Below, piece by piece: positions 8,311 to 16,499 of a stretch of DNA of 64,000 nucleotides. The notes under the pieces were generated by a model, which was not told the DNA's origin, made no database searches, and worked only from the letters and a program-made list of their open reading frames with translations. The translations under genes and the position numbers were made by a program. The stretch's first letter is position 1, and each line of letters starts with the position of its first letter. The DNA is taken from the NCBI GenBank assembly GCA_022651005.1, contig JALCQD010000005.1:1-64000 (forward strand), written 5' to 3'. Origin of the DNA: Bifidobacteriaceae bacterium. GTDB taxonomy: Bacteria; Actinomycetota; Actinomycetes; Actinomycetales; Bifidobacteriaceae.

Positions 8311-9312
8311 ATGACGCCAATATTGCAATCCGGGGCCTTTGTGCTCATTATCATCATGGGATTTCTGCTGCGCCGGTTCGGCGTCTTCGGCGCCAACGAT
8401 TACCGCATCCTGCAGTCGGTGGTCTTCAACCTCACGCTTCCCTCAGCCATCATCGTGTCCTTCGTCAGCGGGCACCACGGCCTCAATCTTCTCCTCGTCA
8501 CCCTCTTCGGCCTCGGCTGCGCGCTGCTGCCCATCCCGATTCTGTTCTTCATGTCTCGCAAGCGGAAGGTGAGCGAGCGCGCTTTTCTGCTGCTCAACGC
8601 CTCCGGATTCAACGTGGGAACCTTCTGTTTCCCCATTCTGCAGGCTTTTCTTGGCCCCTCGACGCTCATGGTGGCGGCGATGTTCGATATGGGCAACGCG
8701 GTGATGGTGACGGCAGGCACCAACGTGATGACCACGTCGCTGCTCAATATCGATATGCAACGGCCGCTGCACGAGCAATACAAGGGAGACGCTCCCGTGG
8801 TCCCTGCGGGCACAATGCTCGACAAGGATGCACGCCGTCTGCAACGCCGCAGCAGAGTACGCAACATCATCAAGGGATTTGTGACATCGCCATCGTTCGA
8901 CATCTACATGGTGATGATCGTCGTCACCATCTTCAGCATTAAGCTGCCCGAATGGATCGGCACCGTGCTTCAGCCCATCTCCATGGCGAATCCGTTCTGC
9001 TCCATGCTCATGGTGGGCATGCTCATGGATCTTCCCCACAATTGGAAAGACATCAAGGCCGTGCTGGAAGTCATTGGCTGGCGTCTTCCACTCGCTGCCG
9101 CATTCGCACTTTTTGCATGGTTCATTTTGCCGTTCGACGGCGTCTTCCGCAAGGCGCTCGTCATGGTGTGCTTCGCTCCGACCGCCGTGTTCGCCACGCT
9201 TTTCACCGACAAGGTGCTCGGCAATCCGAAGCTCGCCGGATTCACCCTTGCGGCAACTGCTTTCATTGCCATCGTGATTATGACGGTGCTCAACGTGATG
9301 CTGCCCGTGTGA
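8311..9312 (+). CDS. AEC-family transporter (auxin efflux carrier-like permease)
   Basis: The 333-residue integral membrane protein has about ten hydrophobic segments in two halves and a central cytoplasmic loop. This layout, together with PTAVFATLFTDKVLG near the end, fits the Mem_trans/AEC family, which exports or exchanges organic acids such as malate, malonate or lactate in bacteria. The start ATG has a modest AGGA upstream. It stands alone: a terminator precedes it and the convergent thiamin operon follows. The substrate cannot be assigned from sequence. Confidence 0.8.
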   Translation: MTPILQSGAFVLIIIMGFLLRRFGVFGANDYRILQSVVFNLTLPSAIIVSFVSGHHGLNLLLVTLFGLGCALLPIPILFFMSRKRKVSERAFLLLNASGFNVGTFCFPILQAFLGPSTLMVAAMFDMGNAVMVTAGTNVMTTSLLNIDMQRPLHEQYKGDAPVVPAGTMLDKDARRLQRRSRVRNIIKGFVTSPSFDIYMVMIVVTIFSIKLPEWIGTVLQPISMANPFCSMLMVGMLMDLPHNWKDIKAVLEVIGWRLPLAAAFALFAWFILPFDGVFRKALVMVCFAPTAVFATLFTDKVLGNPKLAGFTLAATAFIAIVIMTVLNVMLPV

Positions 9313-9364
9313 GCGGGTCCCACACAGACGCCCTCACCCGACGCAGCTACCAGATATCCCGGCT

Positions 9365-9402
9365 CCGCTCACACCACTCCGCTCACACCACTCTGCTCAC
9401 AT
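9365..9402. repeat. 14-bp tandem repeat at the end of the thi operon
   Basis: Two identical 14-base units (9365-9378, 9379-9392) and a partial third lie in the short convergent gap between the AEC gene and the thiD-tenA fusion, reaching into the latter's stop codon. No hairpin terminator was found in this gap. Confidence 0.7.
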
Positions 9403-11004
9403 CGCTTGCGCAAAGAACCTGTATTCATGCTCGGAGGAAATGAGCGCGGCGTCCATCATTGCGGCGTATTCGTCAACGTCGCCTCGTGCCGCCAAGCGAT
9501 TGCATATCGCCACCTCGTGAGCAACGGCCGAGTTGAATGAGTCGTCGGCATAGGCACGAATCCACGAGCCGTATGGATGCGTGTCGAGATCCAGTCCGCG
9601 CTCAACAGCCAAGCGCGCGATCGTCTTCCCCACTTCCGCATACAGCCAGAAGCACGGCATCACAACGGCGGCAAGTGTGGAATACAGCCCCTGGTCGGCA
9701 ACCCTGTGCTCGTGCCCAATGTAGGCCGCCGTCACCTCGGACATCGCCTCACGCTCCGTGGAATATCCATGCTCCACAAACCACGATCGATGCAAGCCCA
9801 GTTCGGACTCCACCGACCCACGCGCAGCTCCGGCGAAAAACACGCGCTCGTGAATATCGTCCGCTCGTGACGCCGCCAACGCCAGCAGCGACGTGTAATC
9901 ACTCAGATAGATGTCGTCCTGATGCAGATAGGCAGCGAACTTATCCTGCGGCAACGTTCCATCCAGCAGTGCCGAGATGAACGGCATGGTGGCAATTCGC
10001 TCGCGTACGCCTGCCACGCGATTCCAGTAATCGCTGGAGAACGAGAATCCCGTGGGCGCATGGCGCCACGTGAAATCAATCGGCCCGTGCCCCTTGCCCA
10101 CCTGCAGCCCATCCGCAGCGGAGATTGCATCAGTCATCCACGACTTTGCGGCGAGCGCGGTCTCTTTCCAGGAGGCTTTTTGCGGGCGCAGCGCGGCCAG
10201 TGAGCTCGACAGCGAATCGCCCGTTCCATGCACGTTTGCGGTGTCCACAGCTCTGCCAGGCACACGCACGGCGACCGGCTCACCGCCGTCCGAGATTCCC
10301 TCGTCACCTGGCATCACGAGCACATCGGAGGCGTCAGACGCCCCGTGCAGCGTGAGCACTCCCGATTTTGCATACACACCGATCTTCATGGCCGCCGCGA
10401 GGTCGCGCGCCTGCGCCACCATCCCCTCCCATGACTGTGCCGGTTCGGAGTCGGTAAGAGCTGCGAGCTCCGGGATGTTGGGGGTGATCACATCGGCGAG
10501 CGGCAGCACCGTTCGCAGCGCGCGCTCCGCCTCGGGGGTGAGCCGGGCGTCGGACGATTTTGCGTACATCACCGGGTCGATGACCACGAACGGCTTGGCG
10601 ATCTCTCCTGCCGCCGCGCGCGCGAGGATCTCTTGAAGCCAATCACGCACTGCTGCAATGATGTCGACGGTTCCGAGCATACCGATCTTCATGGAGTCGA
10701 TGGGCGAATCCCCGCTCACCGCGTCCAGTTGGGCTCGAATGAAGCCCGGTTCCATGTTGACGATGTCGCTGACGCCCTGCGTGTTCTGCGCGAGCACGCT
10801 CGTCATCACCGCATAACCGTAGACTCCGTGCGCCGTGAACACCTTCATGTCTGCCATGGTGCCCGCGCCTCCGATGGGGTCCGAGCCCTCGATGGAGAGC
10901 ACGCGCGCACGCGTCGGCGCACCGGCCGCATTTTCCGCTTCGGTTTCGAAAGCGCGCAAGGTATCTGCGCTGAAGTGTGATTCTGTGGTGTCGAGGTCGC
11001 TCAT
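9397..11004 (-). CDS. thiD-tenA: ThiD-like kinase fused to TenA (thiaminase II / aminopyrimidine aminohydrolase)
   Basis: The 535-residue fusion has a ribokinase-fold HMP/HMP-P kinase domain (about 30-310) and a TenA domain (about 320-535). Start ATG 11004 overlaps the upstream stop as ATGA and has GGGAG before it. TenA hallmarks are present: the QDDIYLSDY helix, PCFWLY with the conserved Cys451, and the C-terminal SSEHEY glutamates (525/527). TenA recovers hydroxymethylpyrimidine from degraded thiamin and ThiD phosphorylates it, so the fusion could channel the pyrimidine. The kinase half is unusual: its anion-hole loop reads GTGD (260-263) where ThiD normally has GTGC, and its first loop is SDPIGGAG rather than SDPSGGAG. 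A canonical thiD lies just upstream, so this half may have a shifted substrate or role (inference). Confidence 0.9.
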   Translation of the reverse strand: MSDLDTTESHFSADTLRAFETEAENAAGAPTRARVLSIEGSDPIGGAGTMADMKVFTAHGVYGYAVMTSVLAQNTQGVSDIVNMEPGFIRAQLDAVSGDSPIDSMKIGMLGTVDIIAAVRDWLQEILARAAAGEIAKPFVVIDPVMYAKSSDARLTPEAERALRTVLPLADVITPNIPELAALTDSEPAQSWEGMVAQARDLAAAMKIGVYAKSGVLTLHGASDASDVLVMPGDEGISDGGEPVAVRVPGRAVDTANVHGTGDSLSSSLAALRPQKASWKETALAAKSWMTDAISAADGLQVGKGHGPIDFTWRHAPTGFSFSSDYWNRVAGVRERIATMPFISALLDGTLPQDKFAAYLHQDDIYLSDYTSLLALAASRADDIHERVFFAGAARGSVESELGLHRSWFVEHGYSTEREAMSEVTAAYIGHEHRVADQGLYSTLAAVVMPCFWLYAEVGKTIARLAVERGLDLDTHPYGSWIRAYADDSFNSAVAHEVAICNRLAARGDVDEYAAMMDAALISSEHEYRFFAQAM

Positions 11005-11912
11005 GCGTTCACTCCCGTCCCGTACGTTGTGTTCCATAGTTGATCGATCGGCCCGTGCCCATGGCCCACTGCCAGCTCATCGGCGTGGAAGATCGCGCCG
11101 TTCATGAAGATTTTTGCGTGACGCGCCGCGTCATCCCAGCTCATTCCTGCGGCCGCAAAGCTCGCGAGCGCGCTCGATAGCGTGCAGCCCGTACCGTGCG
11201 TGTTCTTCGTGGTCACTAGGGTGCCCGGAAGTGAGACCGTGTGCACACTGCCGTTTTCGCTTCCCTCGCTCTTCCACGACACGAGCGCGTCGGAGCGATC
11301 CTCAGATCCCGTGAGATGGCCGGCCTTCGCATAGACGCGGGCGCCCGTGCGCCGCGAATATTCCGCGGCCATCTCGACGACCTCTGCCCAGGTGCCAGGA
11401 ATCGCGCTGCCCGTCAGCGCCGCAAGTTCCGGGATGTTGGGTGTCACCACGTCGATGAGTCCGCTGGAAATCAGGCCTTGCAGCGCCTCCACGGCATCCG
11501 CTTCCAGCAGTCTCGTTCCCGACGTCGAAATCATGACCGGGTCGAGCACAACCGGAGGTCGACTCAGGGTGCCCCCGTTCCTGCCCGCGCCACGAGCGAG
11601 ACTTTCCAGCCATTCCCGCACCACGATAATGATGTCAGCGTCTCCCAGCATGCCTATCTTGATGCCATCAATCGTCACGTCGTCGCTGATCGCTGTGAGC
11701 TGCGCGGTCACCATCTCCGCCTCAACCGGCGAAACGCCGTACACACCCTGCGTGTTCTGTGCCACCACGTTGGTGACGATGCCCATGCCATACGCACCGA
11801 GCGCCGCCATCGTGCGCAGATCGGCCATGAGACCCGCGCCTCCGCTCGGATCCGTTCCGGCAATGCTCACGACGCGAGCGCGCGTAGGTGCCTGCGCTGC
11901 CGCATCGCTCAT
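11001..11912 (-). CDS. thiD: Hydroxymethylpyrimidine/phosphomethylpyrimidine kinase
   Basis: The 303-residue ribokinase-superfamily enzyme phosphorylates HMP and HMP-phosphate to HMP-diphosphate, the pyrimidine substrate of ThiE. Signatures are GTDPSGGAG near residue 19, KIGMLG, LDPVM, TPNIPE and the canonical GTGC loop at 240-243. The ATG at 11912 overlaps the thiE stop (ATGA) and begins MSDAAAQ; longer frames reach back into thiE. It is followed by a second, divergent ThiD domain fused to TenA. Together the four genes form a tightly packed thiamin salvage operon under the TPP riboswitch at 13621-13729. Confidence 0.95.
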   Translation of the reverse strand: MSDAAAQAPTRARVVSIAGTDPSGGAGLMADLRTMAALGAYGMGIVTNVVAQNTQGVYGVSPVEAEMVTAQLTAISDDVTIDGIKIGMLGDADIIIVVREWLESLARGAGRNGGTLSRPPVVLDPVMISTSGTRLLEADAVEALQGLISSGLIDVVTPNIPELAALTGSAIPGTWAEVVEMAAEYSRRTGARVYAKAGHLTGSEDRSDALVSWKSEGSENGSVHTVSLPGTLVTTKNTHGTGCTLSSALASFAAAGMSWDDAARHAKIFMNGAIFHADELAVGHGHGPIDQLWNTTYGTGVNA

Positions 11913-12691
11913 TTCTGCGCCGCCTGGCCTGGCTGTGACTCTTGGACGACATGCGGCGAGCGTGCGACCTGCGCCACCGCATCCTTCCACGCTGTAGCCA
12001 ACGTCTCCGCTGCGCCGCGCACGTCTTCGGCACGCGCGATATTCGAGATCACACACAGCCCCGCACCGCCCGCCCGCGCTACGTCGAGTGCATCGGCAGG
12101 GCCCACACCGCCAATCGCCACTACTGGCCGGACGGCGGCGGCCGTCAGCTCGGCGAACTTTTGAGCGCCGATACCGGCCCCCGCATCAGCCTTCGATATG
12201 GTGCCGTGATACGCCCCCACGCCCAAATAATCAGCGCGCTGGGCATCGAGTGCCGTCACGGTTTCGGGGGTTGCCGCGGAAAGACCGATGACGGATCCCG
12301 GAGCCAGCAGCTGTGCAGCGTGCTCAACCGGCAGATCGGACTGCCCCACGTGCACTCCATCCATGACCAGACCCTCACGCTGGGCAGCAGCGGCGACGTC
12401 AACACGGTCGTCGATCACAAACAACGGACGCTTTTCCTCCGGCACTGCGGCAAGCAGCGGGGTGATAGCTCGCGCGAGCTCCAGGATTTCGCGGGCCCCG
12501 GCGGGCTTGGCGCGCAGCTGGAGGAAGGTGATGCCGCCAACGATGGCCTCACGAATCGTATCAAGCAGGTCGCGGCCCGCAATTCCGGCAACGTCCTGAG
12601 GGCCCACCACGAAATACGTGGCGAGATGCGCCTCGATTCCCTCCAAGCGGGTGTGTGGATTCTTCAGCCACATGGGCAAACGAGCAGTCAT
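11909..12691 (-). CDS. thiE: Thiamine-phosphate synthase
   Basis: The 260-residue TIM-barrel enzyme joins HMP-PP to thiazole phosphate to make thiamin phosphate. Family motifs are visible: the pyrimidine/diphosphate-binding strand GITFLQLRAK, VIDDRVDVA, GVHVGQSDLP, GLSAATPE, YLGVGAYHGTISK and the phosphate-binding VAIGGV. It starts 3 bases after thiM ends and overlaps thiD by 4 bases, indicating translational coupling. A 30-residue N-terminal extension and a Gln/Ala-rich tail are slightly longer than in typical ThiE. Confidence 0.95.
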   Translation of the reverse strand: MTARLPMWLKNPHTRLEGIEAHLATYFVVGPQDVAGIAGRDLLDTIREAIVGGITFLQLRAKPAGAREILELARAITPLLAAVPEEKRPLFVIDDRVDVAAAAQREGLVMDGVHVGQSDLPVEHAAQLLAPGSVIGLSAATPETVTALDAQRADYLGVGAYHGTISKADAGAGIGAQKFAELTAAAVRPVVAIGGVGPADALDVARAGGAGLCVISNIARAEDVRGAAETLATAWKDAVAQVARSPHVVQESQPGQAAQK

Positions 12692-12694
12692 GCG

Positions 12695-13615
12695 TCAGGC
12701 CTCCTTCACGAGCTTTACGGCAGTTTCTGCCGTTGTTACGGAGCAACGAGCAGCGTCGGCGAGATCGCCGGGAGTCAGCGCGTACAGAGCGTCGAGGAAG
12801 TGCGGTTGGTACGTTCCCGGCCCTTGCGACGCCTTCTCGGCTCGTTCCGCAGCAACGTTATAGGCGACGGAAGCAGCAACCGCGGCCACAAGCGGTGAAA
12901 GACTCGCTGTTGCGGCCGCCGCAGCGAACGCCGCCGTCACGCCGCCCAGCGAGCAGCCGGTTCCCGTGATGCGAGTGCTCAATACCGAGCCTCCGGGGGT
13001 GCGCACCACGGTGGTGCCGTCCGTGATGAGATCCGTTGGCCCCGACACTGCCACAACGGAACCATGGGTCTTCGCCAGCGTGAGCGCGGCGGGAAGTGCG
13101 GCTATCGGATCGTCTCCCGAGTCGACGCCCTTGCCCGCGGATACTCCACCTGACAGCGCGATGATTTCCGAAGCGTTGCCGCGGATGATGGTGGGATGGA
13201 AGTCGACGATGAAGTTCACGAGTCGCGTGCGCGCCTGCAATCCTCCCACCGCCACCGGGTCGAGAACCCAGGGCGTGCCGATCTCGTCGGCTATTTTTGC
13301 GGTAATCGGTATTGTCACGCGCTTGTCGGTGGACAGTGTTCCCACGTTGATGAGCAATGCCGAGGCGACGCGCACGAAGTCGTCAGCCTCACCGGGATCC
13401 GCCGCCATGGCAGGCGAGCCGCCGATGGCGAGGATGGCGTTGGCCACGAAATTCGTGGTGACCTCGTTTGTGATGCATTGCGTGAGCGGGTTGGTGGCGC
13501 GCAGCGACGCGAGCGCCTCACCCAGCTGGCGCGGTTTGAAAGACGTGTCCGCGCGCGCGGTTCCGGTCGTTCGCGCGCTCTCCGCTAAATTGGTGTCCGT
13601 CGTATGAAGGCTCAT
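12695..13615 (-). CDS. thiM: Hydroxyethylthiazole kinase
   Basis: The 306-residue ThiM phosphorylates 4-methyl-5-hydroxyethylthiazole for thiamin salvage. NPLTQCITNEVTTNF (from about residue 42), the GGSPAM loop, and the catalytic TGTGCSLGG with Cys221 are all present. It is the first gene of the operon, and its start codon lies immediately after the TPP riboswitch. With thiE, thiD and thiD-tenA but no thiC or thiG in view, the operon looks specialised for salvage of thiazole and pyrimidine rather than full synthesis, although other thi genes could lie elsewhere. Confidence 0.95.
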   Translation of the reverse strand: MSLHTTDTNLAESARTTGTARADTSFKPRQLGEALASLRATNPLTQCITNEVTTNFVANAILAIGGSPAMAADPGEADDFVRVASALLINVGTLSTDKRVTIPITAKIADEIGTPWVLDPVAVGGLQARTRLVNFIVDFHPTIIRGNASEIIALSGGVSAGKGVDSGDDPIAALPAALTLAKTHGSVVAVSGPTDLITDGTTVVRTPGGSVLSTRITGTGCSLGGVTAAFAAAAATASLSPLVAAVAASVAYNVAAERAEKASQGPGTYQPHFLDALYALTPGDLADAARCSVTTAETAVKLVKEA

Positions 13616-13620
13616 ATGAC

Positions 13621-13729
13621 ATCCCTTCGCTAGTGCTGACTAGAGCAGGTTCGGCGGGTGTTTCTCAGCTCGCGTCAGACGTGCGGTAATCGCGTTCACG
13701 ATCCCACTTCAACCGCGCAAGCACCCCGT
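13621..13729 (-). promoter_or_regulatory. TPP (THI-box) riboswitch upstream of thiM
   Basis: Read on the minus strand, the leader carries the conserved TPP aptamer landmarks in order: ACGGGGTGC, then GCTGAGAAACACCC, then GAACCTG, and finally AGCGAAGGGA. The final AAGGGA ends only 8 bases before the thiM ATG and doubles as the apparent Shine-Dalgarno sequence. A short P1 helix (GACA with TGTC) closes immediately before the start codon. This arrangement suggests that TPP binding represses translation directly. Aptamer identity is from recognised motifs; the mechanism is inference. Confidence 0.93.
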
Positions 13730-13775
13730 GTCTTGCCCTTTCAGACTAGGAAAGATGGCGGACGAAGAACGGAAA

Positions 13776-16235
13776 TTATGCTCTCCTCCGTAAGTGCCAC
13801 GACCGCACACCGGCCACAGCGAGAATCAGCACCGCACCAAGTGCAGCGCCGGCCGCAATCGTCAGCCAGCGAGCGCCCGTTCCCGCCCCGCCAGTAAGCG
13901 GCAACTGCGACACCGGCATCGGAAACAGCGTATAGGTGTATGTCACGGCCTTCACCAGGCCGCCGCGTGTGGTGTTGGGCGTCACATCCCACGAGCCGGC
14001 AGTCTTGTCGTAGCCCTTGGCAGCCACAATCTGGCTGAGGGCACGATCGATGTAGCCCTTCTGCAGCGTGGCCTTCCCGGCGAGCGCGTACACCTGCTGC
14101 ACGACGACGTCCTTCGCTGCAGAACCGCTGCCGAACGTGCCGTTGACCACCTTGAAGGTCACTGGAATCTGAGTAAGCACCGCCATGTTGCGCACGGTCC
14201 ATCCGGTGGTGCTCATTGCGGAGGTGAGGTCGATGTTCTGCTGGATCTGTTTGGTGACAGTGCAATCACTTGCAGCTGGTGCGGCGCCCGCGCCGGAGAC
14301 TCCCGCCACGGCATCGTTGGAAATGAAGCACGGTTTATACAGCACAGCGCCAGGCGTGGCCGTGACACCGGCAGCGTCGGTCACCGCGTCCTCGGAAAGT
14401 GAGTACACGTGCCCCAGCTCGACGTCGGTAAACGATCCCTTCCACTCGTTGGCATCGTTGAGAACTAGCTTCTTGCCCGTATCAGTGCCGTCTTGCAGCA
14501 GGTGCAGCATGACGCTCGTAGGTTTGTTGGGAAGCTCGTCGAGCGCATACGTGGGTGCGGAGGGATTTTCGTCTATGGGGTCCGGCCCCCACTGCTTTTC
14601 CACGGGGATGGTGGCTGTGGGCGTCACTTGTATGACGGGACGTAGGTACGCGGCATTCTCCGTGATGACGGTTGTGGCCGTTCCCGTGTCTGCCCCTACC
14701 CGCGAGACCGAATATTGCAGATTCGCACCCGTTTCTGCGTCGTCGATGTAGAAGCCGTCCTGGTCGGCGGAGGTTGCGCCCGTGGCGTCGTCGCCCACGT
14801 TGGGGTAGTAGCCGTTCGCGAGATATTCCTTGTAAGCGGCCTGCGTGGGCACCACGTCGTAGCTCACTGTGAGCGTTTGTCCCACGTCGAGTTGAGAGGC
14901 AGTGACGGTGAGCGTCTTGGCAGCAGAATCGTAGGACTTCGTGACGCTGACGGCGGCTCCAGCGCTTGTCGTTCCCGCAGAGCCGTCCGCATTGGTCACG
15001 GCGGCTGTGATTCCCGCGCCGCTTGCGTCGAAGCCGGCGGGATCTACGTAGCCAGACAGTTTTTGGGTAACAGAGACATTGCTGTACAGATACGTGTTGG
15101 TAAGGTCCTGTGCCATGGAAGTGAAGAGGGCCCCAAGATTGTTGGAAGAGAGGTAATAAGCGGATATTTTCGAGGTGTTGCCCGTGCCCGCCGCTGCCGC
15201 ATAACTCTTCTGTGCACTCACAAAATCATCGAAGGGCGTCCTCCACCCAGCCGGTATGTCTGCCGATCCCACCGGATAGGAGCCAGATACTGACGAGTCG
15301 TAAAACTGGTCACTCTGGCCCCCGCCAGTATCTTTGGACGACCATGTTGTGGTGGGATTGATGTAGCACTGGTTCTTGGAGTTCCAGTCACGCTTTACGT
15401 AACCGTGGTTATTAGCCGGAGGTTCTGCACTCACGCAGGGGTGCACGGTGTCGTAGAACGCAATGTTGTACATGGACCAATTGTTGTCAATAAGCGTCTT
15501 CGCTGACGTCTGAGCATTCGCGTACGCGATGGGGTTGAAGTAGTCATACGTGCTATAGGAATAACCCGGGCTGTACATGGTGGCAGGATAGCCCTGGCTG
15601 AAGAAGAGCACGACTTTTGTGGCGCCCGCACGCGTGGTGAGACCGTTTGCCTTATTGAGGCCCGTATCCCAAAAAGTGTGGGTAGAATTCCGCAACGAGG
15701 ATGCGCTCACCGAGGAGACCCATTTATCGAAAGTTGCTTTGCTAGAGGTAAAGGCAGAACTCGTGGATCCCGACGCCACTTTTGCTGAATCCGAGAAGGT
15801 GATGAGCGACAGCTGCACTGCGTTGTTGGGATTGGTGGAGAGCAAGGACGAGCTGAGATCTTGAAGCGCTGTTTTGGCAGCTGCAATTTTCGTTGTGGGC
15901 GATCCCGAATAAATCCGTTCCGACATGGCGTAGCCCGTGTCGAGCACCACGGCGATGTCGAGTGGCGTGGTCTGAGTGGAGCTGTTGCCTTGTGCCGTGA
16001 GCGTGACGGTAGAGCGATCCGCTCCTGAACCCGTCTTCGCCGCAGCCGCCGACTTCTTAATGGAGATGGAATGCTGAGGAGATTGAAGCTGCTGATCCGT
16101 TTCATCCGCATGTGCGTTGGGCGCGGAGATCGATGCCGCCACAAGACTCAAGGCAGCACAAATGACAACGATTGCAGATATCCAGAGCGACCCTGCTCGC
16201 ATTCGCCACTGATGCGATCCGAACTTCCCCCTCAT
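13776..16235 (-). CDS. LPLTG-anchored surface protein with degenerate VWA domain
   Basis: The 819-residue protein has a signal peptide (cleavage probably after AHA, near 43), a von Willebrand A-like domain (about 90-340), a backbone-type beta domain (about 370-520), a CNA_B-like module (about 535-640), and LPLTG at 778-782 with membrane helix and Arg tail. The layout recalls pilus tip or accessory pilins. Start ATG 16235 follows a purine-rich stretch; a GTG 15 codons upstream is less likely. The metal-ion site is degraded: the DxSxS motif reads DTGYA (99-103), and the usual DG loop reads SQG (213-215). It may therefore bind by a metal-independent mode. No sortase or pilin partner is adjacent. 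Confidence 0.88.
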   Translation of the reverse strand: MRGKFGSHQWRMRAGSLWISAIVVICAALSLVAASISAPNAHADETDQQLQSPQHSISIKKSAAAAKTGSGADRSTVTLTAQGNSSTQTTPLDIAVVLDTGYAMSERIYSGSPTTKIAAAKTALQDLSSSLLSTNPNNAVQLSLITFSDSAKVASGSTSSAFTSSKATFDKWVSSVSASSLRNSTHTFWDTGLNKANGLTTRAGATKVVLFFSQGYPATMYSPGYSYSTYDYFNPIAYANAQTSAKTLIDNNWSMYNIAFYDTVHPCVSAEPPANNHGYVKRDWNSKNQCYINPTTTWSSKDTGGGQSDQFYDSSVSGSYPVGSADIPAGWRTPFDDFVSAQKSYAAAAGTGNTSKISAYYLSSNNLGALFTSMAQDLTNTYLYSNVSVTQKLSGYVDPAGFDASGAGITAAVTNADGSAGTTSAGAAVSVTKSYDSAAKTLTVTASQLDVGQTLTVSYDVVPTQAAYKEYLANGYYPNVGDDATGATSADQDGFYIDDAETGANLQYSVSRVGADTGTATTVITENAAYLRPVIQVTPTATIPVEKQWGPDPIDENPSAPTYALDELPNKPTSVMLHLLQDGTDTGKKLVLNDANEWKGSFTDVELGHVYSLSEDAVTDAAGVTATPGAVLYKPCFISNDAVAGVSGAGAAPAASDCTVTKQIQQNIDLTSAMSTTGWTVRNMAVLTQIPVTFKVVNGTFGSGSAAKDVVVQQVYALAGKATLQKGYIDRALSQIVAAKGYDKTAGSWDVTPNTTRGGLVKAVTYTYTLFPMPVSQLPLTGGAGTGARWLTIAAGAALGAVLILAVAGVRSWHLRRRA

Positions 16236-16297
16236 AGCCTTGCCCTCTCTTTGGCATAGCTTTCTGGTACTCTCTCTCACGTCACACTGTATCAGAT

Positions 16298-16317
16298 ATA
16301 AACAACACGCTGTTTAT
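16298..16317. promoter_or_regulatory. Palindrome in the divergent gap between the VWA protein and an MFS gene
   Basis: ATAAACA-N6-TGTTTAT is a perfect 7-bp inverted repeat in an AT-rich island of the 264-base divergent intergenic region. It is a plausible repressor site for either gene. The rest of the region shows no further clear signal. Confidence 0.4.
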
Positions 16318-16499
16318 GTTTCTGAACTCCGTATCGAGCCCACTGCACACCTTTGCACAATTCCAACAAGTTCTGAGCCAATGGCGATAGGCCGCATCTT
16401 TCACTTGCGCTCGCAGCGAACCCTCTGAAATACTGATATCAGCGGCCGCACACATACGCCGCGCCACCGAACACGTTTTTCAGTCCGATGGGAGGCCTC

